This document shows, piece by piece, positions 9,597 through 21,009 of a stretch of 64,000 nt of DNA. The notes below the pieces were generated by a model, which was not told the DNA's origin, did no database searches, and worked only from the letters and a program-made list of their open reading frames with translations. The translations under genes and the position numbers were made by a program. Every line of letters starts with the position of its first letter. Positions within the stretch are counted from its first letter, which is position 1. Origin of the DNA: Pseudoips prasinana (lineage: Eukaryota; Arthropoda; Insecta; Lepidoptera; Nolidae); contig OX621251.1 of assembly GCA_951640165.1 (NCBI GenBank), positions 30,404,893 through 30,468,892 on the forward strand. Direction: 5' to 3'.

Positions 9597-10851
9597 TTAT
9601 GAGTTCAATTTTTGTCGCATCAACAGTTCTTTTTTGTAATTGGCATTAAACGTATATATTGTTCGTAGGCACTTCAACGGAGGAGGTATATTGCACCAGA
9701 CCTTTGCGGCGGCGTATTTAAAGGATCCACGAAATGCTGCAGTCCTATGTCTCGGAATTAGGATCAGGTGAGCTGAAGACCTGGTTCTATAACTATTGAC
9801 GTCTGTTGACCAAGTTAATTTCCTGTACAGATACTCAGGTCTTTTGTTGGCAATCACACCAAATACTAGAGTTGCCAAGTGAAGTAGTCTACGGGCTGAC
9901 ATTTTTAACATGTTTCCACTATTTATGTGCGTTGTTACATGTGTTCGTGGAGGTACATTAAAACAGAAACGAGCACAGGCATTTTGTATCCGCTGGACTA
10001 GCCTTTGTGTTCTTGCCAGTAGACAGGCTCCATATACTGTGTCAGCATAATTTAGTCGAGAGAGAATGAGTGACTCACATAGTAATATGCGTATGTCGGT
10101 GTTTATATAAGGTCTTATTCGATACAGCAGTTTTAGGCGATAAAAGCAATTTTGAACTGCACTTGCCACATGCTTTTCAAACTGTAATTGTGGATCAAAA
10201 ATAACACCTAGGTTGCGAGCCTCATATACCTGACCTATAGTGTTTCCATCAATTTTAATAGTAGGGTGATACTGCTCCATTCGACTTATGATGTTTTTTG
10301 ACCCCATAACCATAAACTTTGATTTTGATGGGTTTAAGACAAGTGAATTTTCACATGCCCATTTAGATATTCTATTTAAATCATAATTTATTTTTGTTAC
10401 AGAGTCAAGACAGTCTGTGGGATGGCATGAAAAATACAGTTGCAGATCATCTGCATATTGATGGAATTTGCAATATGTTATAGAATGGACAATGTCTGCA
10501 CTGTATATCAGGAACAGCAGAGGCCCGAGTATTGAGCCTTGTGGCACGCCCCTGTTTACTTGACGAAGCGAGGATGAAGCTTCATGACTATTTTTGTTAC
10601 CACCAATCCGTACTAATTGGTATCTTTTTGTAAGGTAACTATGAAACCACTTAACTGTCTCCACATTGCACCCATAGTATGTCAGTTTGGACAGTAGCAG
10701 TGAAATATTTATACAGTCAAATGCACGAGAGAAGTCTAGTAATGTTAATATTGTTCCCATGCCCTGGTCCCTGGCCTGGAGTATATTATCTACTACATCA
10801 ATTAAAGCTGTAGTTGTGCTATGGCCTTTACGGAAGCCTGATTGTCTAGAA
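9597..10851 (-). pseudogene. CR1/Jockey-group LINE reverse transcriptase, C-terminal part
   Basis: Reverse transcriptase in an open frame from the hAT junction to a stop at 9597. Visible motifs in order: GFRKGHSTTTALIDV, LLDFSRAFDCI (first catalytic aspartate), GVPQGSILGPLLFLIY, and the YADD box within HQYADDLQLYF (second and third catalytic aspartates), then thumb and C-terminal extension ending near LLMRQKLNS. The apparent N-terminal 37 residues of the open frame are antisense to the inserted hAT and are not LINE protein. The upstream half continues at 12455 in the same frame (insert plus one target copy is 1,611 bp, a multiple of three). The frame is remarkably stop-free for a dead copy. 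Enzyme role in the family: target-primed reverse transcription. Confidence 0.88.
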
Positions 10852-11014
10852 CAGCGTTTTTCAACCTGTGGGTCGCGACCCCCTAGGGGGTCGCGAAGCC
10901 TCTGTAGGGGGGTCGCGAAGCTTCTATAGGGAAGTTGCAAAAGGTTGGGAAAGTTAGTCACAGGGTCGCAAATTAATTTGGAGTATTATGATTACGCCTG
11001 CTGCAAATACATTA

Positions 11015-11787
11015 GAAGTTAAGTGAGAAGTTCCAAAACTGGCGTATTTCGTCTCTTGACAACCACCTAACCTCTGTCTGATAAAGTAAATGTTGGTGGA
11101 GTGCTCTCATATTTTCACAAATTTTTCGAAACAGACGTGTCTGAGACGCTTTTTTTTAATAGAATTTTTCAATTTTGATAATAATATTTAGAACTTGGTC
11201 GTATTCCTGTGACAAGGTTTTGGCTTCAAGCTTAGCGATTAAAAAAGCTATGCGTCAATAGGCGTTTCGTATCAGTTCTTTCAGTCTAGCAATAATACCA
11301 CTTTTGCTTTTGCTCGGTCACTACAAATAGCAATACATTTCTTTTGCCCAATAGTTATTCATATTTTGCGTACCTTCAAGAAACATGTTGTACAAGCACT
11401 GACCTGTAGTATTCGTGGGAAGCGATATACATTAGAATTTCTTTGACAAAATTTTCATTCAAAACGCACAAAAGCTAGAAAGTGCACATAATCCGCAATA
11501 TCCGTAGATTCATCAAATTTCAAGGAGACTTTCTGTTACATTCTTTTATTTTTTCCATGACTTGATCTCGAACATCACTCGTCAGATCGCTTATCCCCGA
11601 TTGAATAAAATATCAAGAAAAACTTTATCAAGAATATACTTCGAAGCAAATAACAAACAGTGATTTATTCTCAATCACAGTAAATCCAAATTTCAAGTAA
11701 CTATCGTTATGAAGGTTTCTTTATTGTAGTTTCATCATTCCCACTAGAAGTCGACGGTTCTATTGGGTTTTTCAGAAATTTATCCAT
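11015..11787 (-). pseudogene. hAT transposase remnant (ZBED5/FAM200-like)
   Basis: Reading the minus strand from an ATG at 11785-11787 gives MDKFLKNPIEPSTSSG, then YLKFGFTVIENKSL (the region before the BED-type finger), then VRDQVMEKIKECN, KFDESTDIADYVHFLAFVRF (the hAT FDESTD catalytic-region motif), and LHQHLLYQTEVRWLSRDEI (the TEVRWLSR motif) near 11040-11100. These pieces appear in family order but in different frames with several stops, and intervals between them are much shorter than in intact proteins, including loss of the zinc-coordinating cysteines and the C-terminal dimerisation domain. It is non-functional. Confidence 0.8.
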
Positions 11788-12054
11788 ATTCAATAATTAA
11801 AAATCGGTTTTGTTAAATACGTAAAAACAATGGCTGGCGCTCGTCAAGCAGTGACCGACTGACGGTCCCAACTAGTCGCAAAGCACGCGAATTGCAATCG
11901 CGCGTGCCGCCACTGCATAGCCAGCGTCACCCCCCGAAACGCTTATCGTGTCTCGCTTACTCATTCCCTCAACACGCATTTTAATAATTTATTTATCCGA
12001 ACCCTAATTATGAAAATGAATAAATATGTTGGATTCAATATTTGTCACATAATT

Positions 12055-12350
12055 TAAAAAACCGACCAAGTGCGACTCGGACTCTCGCACGAAGGATTCC
12101 GTAGCATTATCTATAAAAACGAGCAAAAAATACACATGTATTGTATGGGAGCCCCCTTAAATATATATTTTATTTTGTTTTTTAGTATTTGTTGTTAAAC
12201 CGGCAACAGAAATACATCATCTATGAAAATTTCAACTGTGTAACTATCAAAGTTCATGAGATACAGCCTGGTGACAGACGGACAGACAGACAGCGAAGTC
12301 TTAGTAATAAGGTCCCGTTTTACCCTTTGGGTACGGAATCCTAAAAAATG
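12055..12350 (-). repeat. Lepidopteran interspersed repeat nested in the hAT
   Basis: Its complement begins GGATTCCGTACCCAAAGGG, includes TTAGTAAT and CTTCGCTGTCTGTC, CAGGCTGTATCTCATGAAC, and ends CCGAGTCGCACTTGGTCGG. The same series is seen in plus orientation at 25947-26228 and, decayed, at 56309-56491. It sits inside the hAT, so it is the youngest of three layers (LINE, hAT, this repeat). Superfamily not assigned. Confidence 0.7.
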
Positions 12351-12454
12351 GAAACCCTAAAAACCCTAAAAAAAGCGGGTGAAATCGGTTGGGGGTCGCG
12401 AAATATATCTTCATACTAAAGGGGCCGCGTCATGAAAAAGGTTGAAAAACACTG

Positions 12455-13916
12455 GTCTAGAAGGTAAAATACCAAATTGTTCTACATATTTGCTTAATTG
12501 GTCACATACCACCCTCTCCAGAATTTTGGATATACATGGTAATAAGCTAATTGGGCGAAGATCTTTAATATCATTGGGACTATCTTTTTTAGGTATAGGT
12601 CTTACAATAGCAGTCTTCCATATGTCGGGGAAAGTTGATGTTGACACTGACCTGTTTATGATTCTCGTGAGAGTTGTCAGTGTTTGTGGCAGTGTTAGTG
12701 TCAACATGTCTAGTGATATGTCATCTATTCCCATGGCATTAGACCTGAGGTTATGGATAATCTTTGATACCTGCTCCTCATTGACAAACTGAATTTGAAA
12801 ACTACCACAGCCAAACCTGTCAAATTCGAACTGGGTAAGATGGGATATAGTTACTTCATCACTGCCAGGTATGTTTAAAAAGTGATTGTTTAAAAGATCA
12901 GGATTATTGCAGTGCTGTGGTAACTCTTGGCTTTGGGTTTGGTGCTTTGTTAAATTTTTTTTAATGGACTTCCATAACATTTTAGGCTGTTTTATTTTGT
13001 TGTTAATATGAGTCTTAAAGTAGGCAGTTTTTTCTCTGTCAATGGCTTCCCTTACTTCATATTTAAGTCTTTTATAGAATTCTATATGAATGTCAGATTT
13101 GGTCCGCTTAGACTTAGTGTGCTGTTTGTCCCTTAATTGCATCATATCTTTAATAGTGGTGGTGATCCATGGATAAGATGCTTCTTTAACCAAAATTCTT
13201 TTAACTGGAGCATGTAGGTCAAATAAAGTTGTAATGTAGTTATTTAGAGTCTCAACCATGCAATTGACATCTCCTAGCTTACCTATGGAGTCCCAGTCTA
13301 TACATCCTAAATCATACTGGAATGGGTCTTGCAGTATGTCAGTTAATGGTCGATATCTTACCCAGAAGGGGGCAGGCTTACAAACCTTAAAGTTAAGTTC
13401 AGCTGTGGCTATAGCATGATGTCCAAGGTCAGGTATGTGGTTTACTGATACTCCCCGGACAGAGGCATCTGTACAAATCAAGTCAATCAAGGTCGCGCTG
13501 TGATCAGTAAAATGAGTTGGTTCCGTAATTATATTAATGAGATTGGTGCTGTGTAGAAAACAGTTGAGTAGCTTCACTTTGTTATCGGAGGTATCAAGTA
13601 AATTAATATTAAAATCTCCGAGTAATAATATTTTGTCAACATTCCGGAAAGAAGTAATAGAATCAGTAATGGCGTCAAGAAATACGCTGACATCGAGCCA
13701 GGGCGGCCTGTACGCCGTGCCGACGACCACCGATTGTGTGTTTACGCTCAGCCGAAGCCACATCTGCTCTACAGTTGGTACAGACGGGTGTGGCAACGCG
13801 CGGACACGCAGCCCCCGACGCACGTAAAACCCAACGCCGCCGCCTCGCGATCTTCCCGAGATAGCTGTACGTGGCATATGTTTTAAACTAAAGTTAGGAA
13901 CAAGGTCTAATATCAA
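12455..13916 (-). pseudogene. CR1/Jockey-group LINE endonuclease and N-terminal reverse transcriptase
   Basis: The upstream half of the LINE ORF2. It shows an apurinic/apyrimidinic-type endonuclease lacking its first ~80 residues: GRSRGGGVGFYVRRG, VVGTAYRPPW, ILLLGDFNINLL (catalytic Asp-Asn pair), HSATLIDLICT and PDLGHHAIATAEL (the catalytic D-H motif in the form DLGHH). The linker and RT fingers follow: TAIVRPIPKKDSPNDIKDLR, PISLLPCISKILERV, KYVEQFGILPS. The final ~15 residues of the open frame read into the hAT TIR. The N-terminal endonuclease residues (metal-binding Glu) and ORF1 are absent, so the copy is 5'-truncated near 13.92 kb. Confidence 0.88.
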
Positions 13917-15279
13917 TAATGAAGGTCTAATTTTATCCTTTGTTGTTTTTCTCAGTAAATAATAACAATCTGCGGAGGACGCTATATGTAACTCACTCTC
14001 ACAATCTTATAAGACGAGATAGGCTGTATTTATGTGATACTAATTTACTGAATGTTCTAGGGATGAAAATCCTTGCTCTGATTTTTTTATTTATTTCTTA
14101 ACACGGGAGTCGAACCCTGGTATTCATAATTTTATAAGGCCTAATTTTACTCTATCAGTAACTAATTACTGACTAAACCAAATCACCGTTCTCGATAAAA
14201 CTTAGCAGTGATAAATTGAATATTGGTTTTATTTGACTCATTGGGTCTTCAAAAACCAACTAGGTGCCTTATTAACTATATATTCTTTTTTATAGACAAG
14301 CTTGATAAATCTACATAATTCCATCGACCAATCGCCTTATAAAATGAGATAGCTCATTCAGTTCTTTGCTCAGACCACCCAGTTTTAATGAAGACGCATA
14401 CACTTTAAATATAGTGTACGTACACGCAGTAAATTGTGATATGGATCTCACTCCGGACACGGCGGCGCGGCTGCGGGGGATTTGAAGATGGTCATTGGGA
14501 AACAGGGACTAATGTATATAGAATATTAAAAAAGAGGACACAACTAAATAGGTTAACATTCAAAAGTTATGCAGGACTTAAAAATCAACCACACATACAA
14601 CACAAACCCTGATATAACCTCTTCTATGTCAGTTGTATAAAAAAAATATGACGAAAGAACATTAATAACAGGTACAGTACCAGATCCAACTTCCCAATCA
14701 GGTGTATGTAAGCTTGAGTTGGCTGTAAGTCATGGAAGTCAAGAATAATACAAAAATACACCTTGCAATCAAAACACGGTAAAATATAAGACCTAGATGA
14801 AAATATACGTATAAAGTAACTTAATCGAAAATAGACAACGCAGAACCGACTACCGCTCTAATGAGGAAGGGCAATTTTGGCCCGAAATCAGTTGCTCAAT
14901 GAATATGTAGGCTAGCAAAATGCACTAGCACCTTCATAAATGGAGTATTCGGTACTCTCCGGATTCCGAATATGGGATAGAAAGATGTATCTCATATGCT
15001 GATAATGGTGAAAATAAAATAAAAAATATCTGAGGAATAATAGCTAATTACTAAAAGCTCATCTGTACAACGTCCCAAAAATATCTCGAAATAAAATAAA
15101 ACACTTGTGTCCAGAGCAGGCTTCGATCAATAATTGATCGAAGAGAGCAAATCATTTTATTGCACAAAGAACCGCGGAGGTCATGTTTCGTAGGAAAATC
15201 TCAATAGAGCCATTCAGAAAAATATAACATCACGGCACAACGCCATCTGTTATTTATTAAACTAACTAATTAGACTGAT
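13917..15279. other. No gene seen
   Basis: Non-coding. A short GC-rich patch (CACGGCGGCGCGGCTGCGG, about 14458-14476) and a 23-bp palindrome CTTCGAT-CAATAATTG-ATCGAAG (15122-15144) stand out; neither is assignable. Confidence 0.4.
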
Positions 15280-15385
15280 GACTTATAATATTCTAATTAT
15301 TTAAACAGGTTAGACACATCATTAAAGACAAAGACTTATAATATTCTAATTATTTAAACAGATTAGACACATCATTAAAGACAAA
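15280..15385. repeat. 53-bp tandem duplication
   Basis: Two head-to-tail copies beginning GACTTATAATATTCTAATTA (15280 and 15333) and ending ATTAAAGACAAA, differing by one visible base (CAGGTTAG versus CAGATTAG). Confidence 0.9.
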
Positions 15386-16867
15386 TCTATAATACAAAGC
15401 TGTATAACTAGACACGGTCGGGAAACAGACTATACCGTTTTTTTTGGATTTAGACGGTGAATGAACTTTTGAGAATCAAAAGTGTGTAATTGACTCACCA
15501 GGTTATTAATAGAAATGTTAAACAGACAGTATAATGAATGACACAATTAACACCAGTCTCTTGGGTCTACATTGAGTGGCATATAATTGAAATTAGTTTT
15601 TTACGCGTAACCGATATGGTTAACTGGAGATGACTAAAGCCTAACATTGTATTAAATCGACTACTTATGAATTATGTGTGCTTATACTTCATGATCATTG
15701 TTTATAAATAGTTATTAATATAATTTGTTATTTCAGAAAATAAAATACCCTTACTACTAACATTTAATTTTGTGTTTCATTTTCCTTGGAGGACTCCAAC
15801 AGAAAACGATGGCTATACTAAATCTCAATATTAATCCACCTGTGATGCTTCAAGAGGAACATTGAAAAATCATGGAATCTATTGGTTATCATGATTTTGG
15901 TCCACGGCCAAAAGTGAACAGTCTGTGACTAGTCACTGTAATTTGCGATTCATTCGACCGTTTTGCCGACATTAATTTCTAAGGATTATCCCTAATTAAT
16001 CGAGGTAATGTCAACTAGGTGAAAAATTACAACAGTAATGCTATAAAATTGCTCTCATGCACCCGTCGTGTCCATCCAAACGTAAACGTAAACGAATCCG
16101 ACCGCAGGATGTGACGACGCGGTAGCAAGGTGAACTGTGGTTTCCAATACATAAAACATGTCACAAAGATATTATGTGTTCAGATGTGGAAAAACACCCG
16201 CTTTCGACTTCAATGACACTTTCCAGAATGATATACCACAGTTAAAAAGAGTTGGCAACGCCTCATATTAATATTAAAGTAAGCAATTATATTAATGCAT
16301 TAAATTTAGAGTAAGCGAAAAAATGTCTTAAAACACGTAATAAAATTATACATTCGATTCAATATCATCTTCATTTTATAAAAGTAATTTTGGAAAGAAA
16401 CACATGCGAATCCACCACCGAAGATAAAAATAAAATAATTCATACAGATACAAGTAATAAAGAATAGTTTCTGTATACTATAGACAATGATGTATTCTAA
16501 TTTTAATGTATCATAATGATAGTGATTTAGAATAAAATAGATTTATGCTAACCATCGAAACAAGACGTAAATGAAGATTAAGTATTAAAAACCGAAAGGC
16601 GTAAGTCTTGTAAACTTTAAACAATAAGATATATTCTTCTTGGTATTTAGGTTGTTTAATTTGTTTACGTTTATTTTAACTGGAGATAGCACTTGTTAGA
16701 AATTAGAACAATAAGGTTTTATTGTCAAAAACTATAGGCATTAAAAACAAATAATATTAATCTGTGCTCAGTTTATCATCTCATCTCAATTTGTTAGCGT
16801 GTGTTCTAATACCTATTAGAATATAAAAATATTAACTTTCTGCACTCCTTCTCCATATGAATTTTAA
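15386..16867. other. No gene seen
   Basis: AT-rich, many stops in all frames, no recognised repeat. A small CpG-containing patch lies at about 16060-16130. Confidence 0.4.
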
Positions 16868-16964
16868 CTGTTCTAAATTTCATATTCCTCCGTCCACGCA
16901 ATTTTCGCTCTGTACCCCTTTTTACGAAAATTGCGCGGACGGAGGAGTATGAAATTTGGAACAG
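16868..16964. repeat. Inverted repeat, 40-nt arms (MITE-like)
   Basis: The arm 16868-16907 (CTGTTCTAAATTTCATATTC...CAATTTTCG) pairs with 16925-16964 with a few mismatches and a 17-nt loop, and pairing continues weakly outward. The GC core CCTCCGTCC / GGACGGAGG is unusual in this AT-rich setting. A foldback MITE is the simplest reading. Confidence 0.7.
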
Positions 16965-17039
16965 CTAATTTTAGTTCGCGTATTAATATTATGTATTAGT
17001 ATATATGTTGTGTTGTAATAGACAAGGTGTACCTTCACT

Positions 17040-17101
17040 CGTTTACTGGTAGTGTTTCATAGTGGAGAGTGAAGTCCACTATGAAACACTACCAGTAAAC
17101 G
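17040..17101. repeat. Perfect 27-bp hairpin
   Basis: CGTTTACTGGTAGTGTTTCA...GTGGA (17040-17066) is perfectly complementary to 17075-17101 with an 8-nt loop (GAGTGAAG). Either a very young foldback or a small hairpin-RNA source; no sister copy is seen in the window. Confidence 0.9.
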
Positions 17102-20052
17102 ATTAATCGCATTGCTAGATCCGTTTCCAGTAAAAAAAAATGGTAATCACAAATCGATATCGTGGTCTACTTTTCTACTATTTTACACGGTGCCTTTAGA
17201 CCTATGAGGCTGCTGACTGATACTGAAATGAAATAATGAAATTTATTCAGCACTTGAATATTTACATACACTTGTACTTGTCAAGCTCAAAATGCAGTAC
17301 ATAAATATAGTTTAATACAGTAATTAAAGCAAAATTTTTGAATTAGTCTGTCCGTGCGGTCTGTTTACTGATATTACTAACAATGTCAGTATTAATAAGT
17401 TGTTTATAGTCAATGACACATGCCATACATCAGAACCCTTCAACTTTGTTTGCTAATTCACTTCAATTAAAACTGACATGGCTGACAAGCAGACGACATT
17501 GTAAATCAACCAAGATGGCGATGGCGATCTTTGTAATTATTTATTTACAAAACTATGATATTGTTTGTTTGTGTGTGTATGGGAATGAGATTATGTTTAA
17601 CTGTATTACAAATATGCATATAACACCTGACCTGATCATACGCTAGCGCTTTATAATTTGTCACGCGCAGATGGCTAGCCTCCATTGAGACCGACTGCGG
17701 ATATAATATTGTAAAATAAATAAATATAATATAATAAGCAGTTTCTTCTAGAGTGTTCTGCAATTTTAAATACATTGGTTATTAACATTGAGGCTTTTTC
17801 GATTTGACTTCATTGACCATATTAGAGATAGCACTTATTTTAAAGCTACCAATATTTAGTAAGTAATAAATTTCGTTTAAAGTGTAATGTAGTCTCAAAA
17901 TAGTTAAAGTAAATTCACTGTGAAACCCGCACCGTCTGGACCGATAAGACATATTTATAACCGTTTAAGAGGAATTGCTACTGGCGAGACCGTCTCGTTC
18001 TCCACTCATACGCGTGAAAAAGAAAACATATATGGTGACCGAAAGTTAAAAAGCGCTATCTGGATATGAAAGTAAACAAATTGAACAACACATTTTGAGA
18101 AATACGAATACCAACATCAAGATTGTGAAATATGAAAAAAAAAAATTTATTCAAAGTACATTGCATGCCTTATATTTTAAATTATGTATCTTAATATTCT
18201 AAAATAAAGTCTTCCTGCCAAGTCTGTCTGTCTGAATAGAATTAACTCGAAAACTACGAAATCTTGGTTCATAAGATGAATTGCTACAATTTAACGATGA
18301 TGATTGATTTATAGTTATTGATTCACCAGAGCTGGTGAATCAATAACAATATGAATACAATGTACAACGTAATGATGAATAAATGTAGGGATATATATTC
18401 TGCTACCCGTAAAATACCGGGGCTGGTTGTTAGGTAAATATAATTCTAGGAAATTATGTATTCCCCTAAAATGTAAATTACCTACCTACTTTTATACAAT
18501 AATATTTCATTTGTGACATGCTTCTTACCAAGCATATGAACCAGTTTGGCGTTTGAAATCGAAAGGAGTTTATTTTATTATTTCAAGTAGTTAAATTTCT
18601 TTGCCATACATTTACTTTAGGTAATTTAAAAAAGGCGGTTTTCAATAACTTTTTTTTTAAGGGATACATATTTTTTCAAAAGTTATCTTTTTCAAAAATA
18701 TGTTTTTACACAATAATATTGCGTTAAAAATCTTTGTAAGTCAAAATTGGCTGGTAGGATTCGCTCTTAATGAAACAAAAGCAACTCGGTGGCTTCTAAA
18801 GTTAGCAACTGTAGCTTGCCAATTGTCTGCGTAGTTCATGAATTTAGTCAAACACGTGTTCGTTAGCTTTGATCGTATGAAAATAAGTTATAGGTACAGT
18901 TGTTCTAGTTTTTTAGGATATTGAATAGCTAAAGATGCTAAAGCAACGCAAGCAGTTTAGTATAGAAAATTGTTTAAAGTATCTGAAAAAGTTTTAAGTT
19001 GGCATTTGATAACTGATCCTCCACCCCCTCCAATCCTTACCCCGTTCAGTCAGAAAAGCGACTCGCGTCTTTGTGTAATATTGCAGCAGATACACATAAC
19101 TGTCCCTAAAAACCAAAAAAAGTGAGGGCTAGAAGTCTATATCAGTAATTACCCTGAGCCAATATTCCAACCCCAAAAGTGTTCTTTGGTGTGGTGTAGT
19201 TAGTTCGTAGTCTTAGTTGCTAGACGACTAGAGCTCCCCACTTGCTTCTATCGTACGATGCTACAGTAAAAGTTACTTAGGGTCAGATTTTGCCAAAGTT
19301 AAATGAGAATTCATATTCCAGATATATATTTTTAAAGATATTTGGGATAGTAAATATTCCTTCATAACGAAATACGACACAACTACTCTTGGCGGAAATA
19401 GCTGGGCGTAATTCCGTATTTGTACTGCTTCGATATTATCTGGTAATTACTTGATTTCATTGTAGTTTCCAACTATTTCTAACTAGTGTTACTAGGATTT
19501 TGTGTCAGAGAGTCCGGCGTAGGAAAACAGCTCGGTGTTACACCCCGAGCCTTAAATACCACGTAAAATCACTGGACCTGCACCTGATCACGTCGGTCGT
19601 CTCAATTATTTCTCTGAAGTAAAAGTTAGGTAATAGAGAGTGCAGTGTTGTGTAACAGACTTATGTTTTATAGTGTAATCCTTTATTATCCTAGTTTATA
19701 TGTTTATTATTACGACACTGTATTTATTATTATTGTGAAACTATCCCACAATATAATGTATTGACCGTATTTCCCAACATGGGCAGTACATTACATGACT
19801 CATTATTTTCTCTATTATTACAACTTGAAAGTAGAAAACTACTATCAAAGAGGGAAAGTAATTTAATAAAAGTACCTAACTTTATACGATAGTATTCTTT
19901 ACGTCTGTATGGTGTAATGAAACAAATGAGTTTAAAATGTTTAATTCTTCAGAATACTTGTCTATTCCCAGTTGTCAATTTGACAACTGACAAATTGTTC
20001 TTTAAAATGATTTCGGAAAGTATTTAGACAATACTACTAGGTTCTAGTATTT
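17102..20052. other. No gene seen; one isolated hairpin
   Basis: Nearly 3 kb of non-coding DNA. A possible minus-strand LINE 3' end lies near 17228-17262 (AATGAAATTTATTCAGC). Open frames around 17413-17775 lack protein-like composition. The hairpin at 18314-18347 is listed separately. Confidence 0.4.
18314..18347. repeat. Perfect 16-bp inverted repeat, 2-nt spacer
   Basis: GTTATTGATTCACCAG (18314-18329) and its exact complement CTGGTGAATCAATAAC (18332-18347) are separated by AG only, giving a cruciform-prone palindrome. Confidence 0.9.
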
Positions 20053-20230
20053 AGATGGTCTTGTGGCTAGTCATCCTGTCTGCTAATCTAGAGGTCGGGG
20101 GTTCGATCCCACCCAGGATAAAACTTTTTTGATGACCACGGTAATTTAGTCTGGGTCTGGGTGTAAATTACCTAATAAATAAGTTGTTTATCAGTTGCCA
20201 TAGTGCAGGCTGTGCCTAGTTTGGGATCCT
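20053..20230 (+). mobile_element. tRNA-derived SINE, diverged copy
   Basis: The head GTCTTGTGGCTAGTCATCCT and box B GGGTTCGATCCCACCCAGG (about 20098-20116) are followed by a shortened body containing GTCTGGGTGTAAATTA, ATCAGTTGCCATAGT and CTGTGCCTAGTTTGGGATC. It abuts the next SINE, giving two head-to-tail copies. Confidence 0.75.
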
Positions 20231-20716
20231 GATGGCGTGGTTGATAAAAGCTTGCTTTTCACGCCGCAGGTCGAGCGTACGATTCCCACCCGGGACATAT
20301 ATTTGTATGCATGAACATGTATGTTTGTCCTAAGTTTGGGTATAATTATATATAAAAATATGTACCTACAAAAGAAAAGTAGTATATTTATATCAGTTAC
20401 CTGGTCTCCATAGTACAAGCTCTGCTTAGTTTGGGATCAGGGGCTCTACCAGCTAAGTCGTCGAACATCGTTTTTGTGGATGGCGTTCAAATAAATAAAG
20501 GTTAAAAATGACTTAATCAATCGTTAAATCGGCTTCCATGAGCACATGTGACGACATAAATGGTCCGGAATCGATTGTCAACGTTGAAGCCGATTTAAAG
20601 ATTGATTAAGTCATTTTTAACCTTTATCTATTTGAACGCTATTCACAAAAACGATGTTCGGCGACTTGGCCGGTAGAGCCTCACATGGCAACATGTGAAT
20701 AATGCCCCAGGATATT
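20231..20716 (+). mobile_element. tRNA-derived SINE split by a MITE
   Basis: The head GATGGCGTGGTTGATAAAAG and degraded box B (ACGATTCCCACCCGGGACA) lead into the canonical body ending AGCTCTGCTTAGTTTGGGAT. The body breaks at 20439 and resumes at 20681 (TCACATGGCAACATGTG...CCCCAGGATATT, 20716), as judged from sister copies. The interruption is the 241-bp foldback at 20440-20680. Confidence 0.8.
20440..20680. mobile_element. Foldback MITE with 3-bp target duplication
   Basis: Long arms (about 20442-20537 and 20588-20680) pair over most of their length: GGCTCTACC at the left end matches GGTAGAGCC at the right, and AAAAATGACTTAATCAATC matches GATTGATTAAGTCATTTTT. TCA occurs at 20437-20439 and 20681-20683, so a 3-bp duplication is likely, as for PIF/Harbinger-type elements (usually TWA) or CACTA elements. 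Non-coding. Exact outer ends are uncertain by 2 bp because of a run of G. Confidence 0.8.
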
Positions 20717-20767
20717 ACAGATAAAAGTGTGTTAGTTGTCCCAAGATATATATATTTTTTTATAATA

Positions 20768-21009
20768 ATATCCTGGGACATTGTTTACACACGGCCATCT
20801 GATCCCAAACTAAGCAGAGCTTGTACTATGGAAACCAGAGAACTGATATACTACTTTTCTTTTGTAAATACATACTTATATAGATAATTACACTCAGACT
20901 CAGGACAAACAGACGTGTTCATGCACACAAATATCTGTCCTGGGTGGGAATCGAACCCACGACCTTCAGCATGAAAAACAAGCATTTGCCAACCACGCCA
21001 ACAGGTCCG
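20768..21009 (-). mobile_element. tRNA-derived SINE, full length
   Basis: On the minus strand: head ACCTGTTGGCGTGGTTGGCA, box B GTGGGTTCGATTCCCACCC, body with CTGAGTCTGAGTGTAATTAT, tail AGCTCTGCTTAGTTTGGGAT and terminus CCCAGGATATT. This is the best-preserved copy and served as reference for the others. It faces the preceding SINE tail to tail across an A/T-rich spacer. Confidence 0.85.

Larger units (their letters stand above)
10852..12454 (-). mobile_element. hAT transposon inserted in the LINE
   Basis: Bounded by near-perfect terminal inverted repeats, CAGCGTTTTTCAACCT on the left and the complement CAGTGTTTTTCAACCT on the right, and flanked by a perfect 8-bp target duplication GTCTAGAA (10844-10851 and 12455-12462). 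Eight-bp duplications plus CAG-starting TIRs define hAT. The subterminal GTGGGTCGCGACCCC is typical of the ZBED5/FAM200-related hAT lineage. A decayed transposase lies on the minus strand, and another repeat is nested at about 12055-12350. 1,603 bp is short for an autonomous hAT, indicating deletions. Confidence 0.92.

Noticed and set aside
10852..10961. First 37 residues of the 454-codon minus-strand frame as LINE protein
   Set aside because: They are antisense translation of the hAT terminal region; LINE homology starts at the target duplication.
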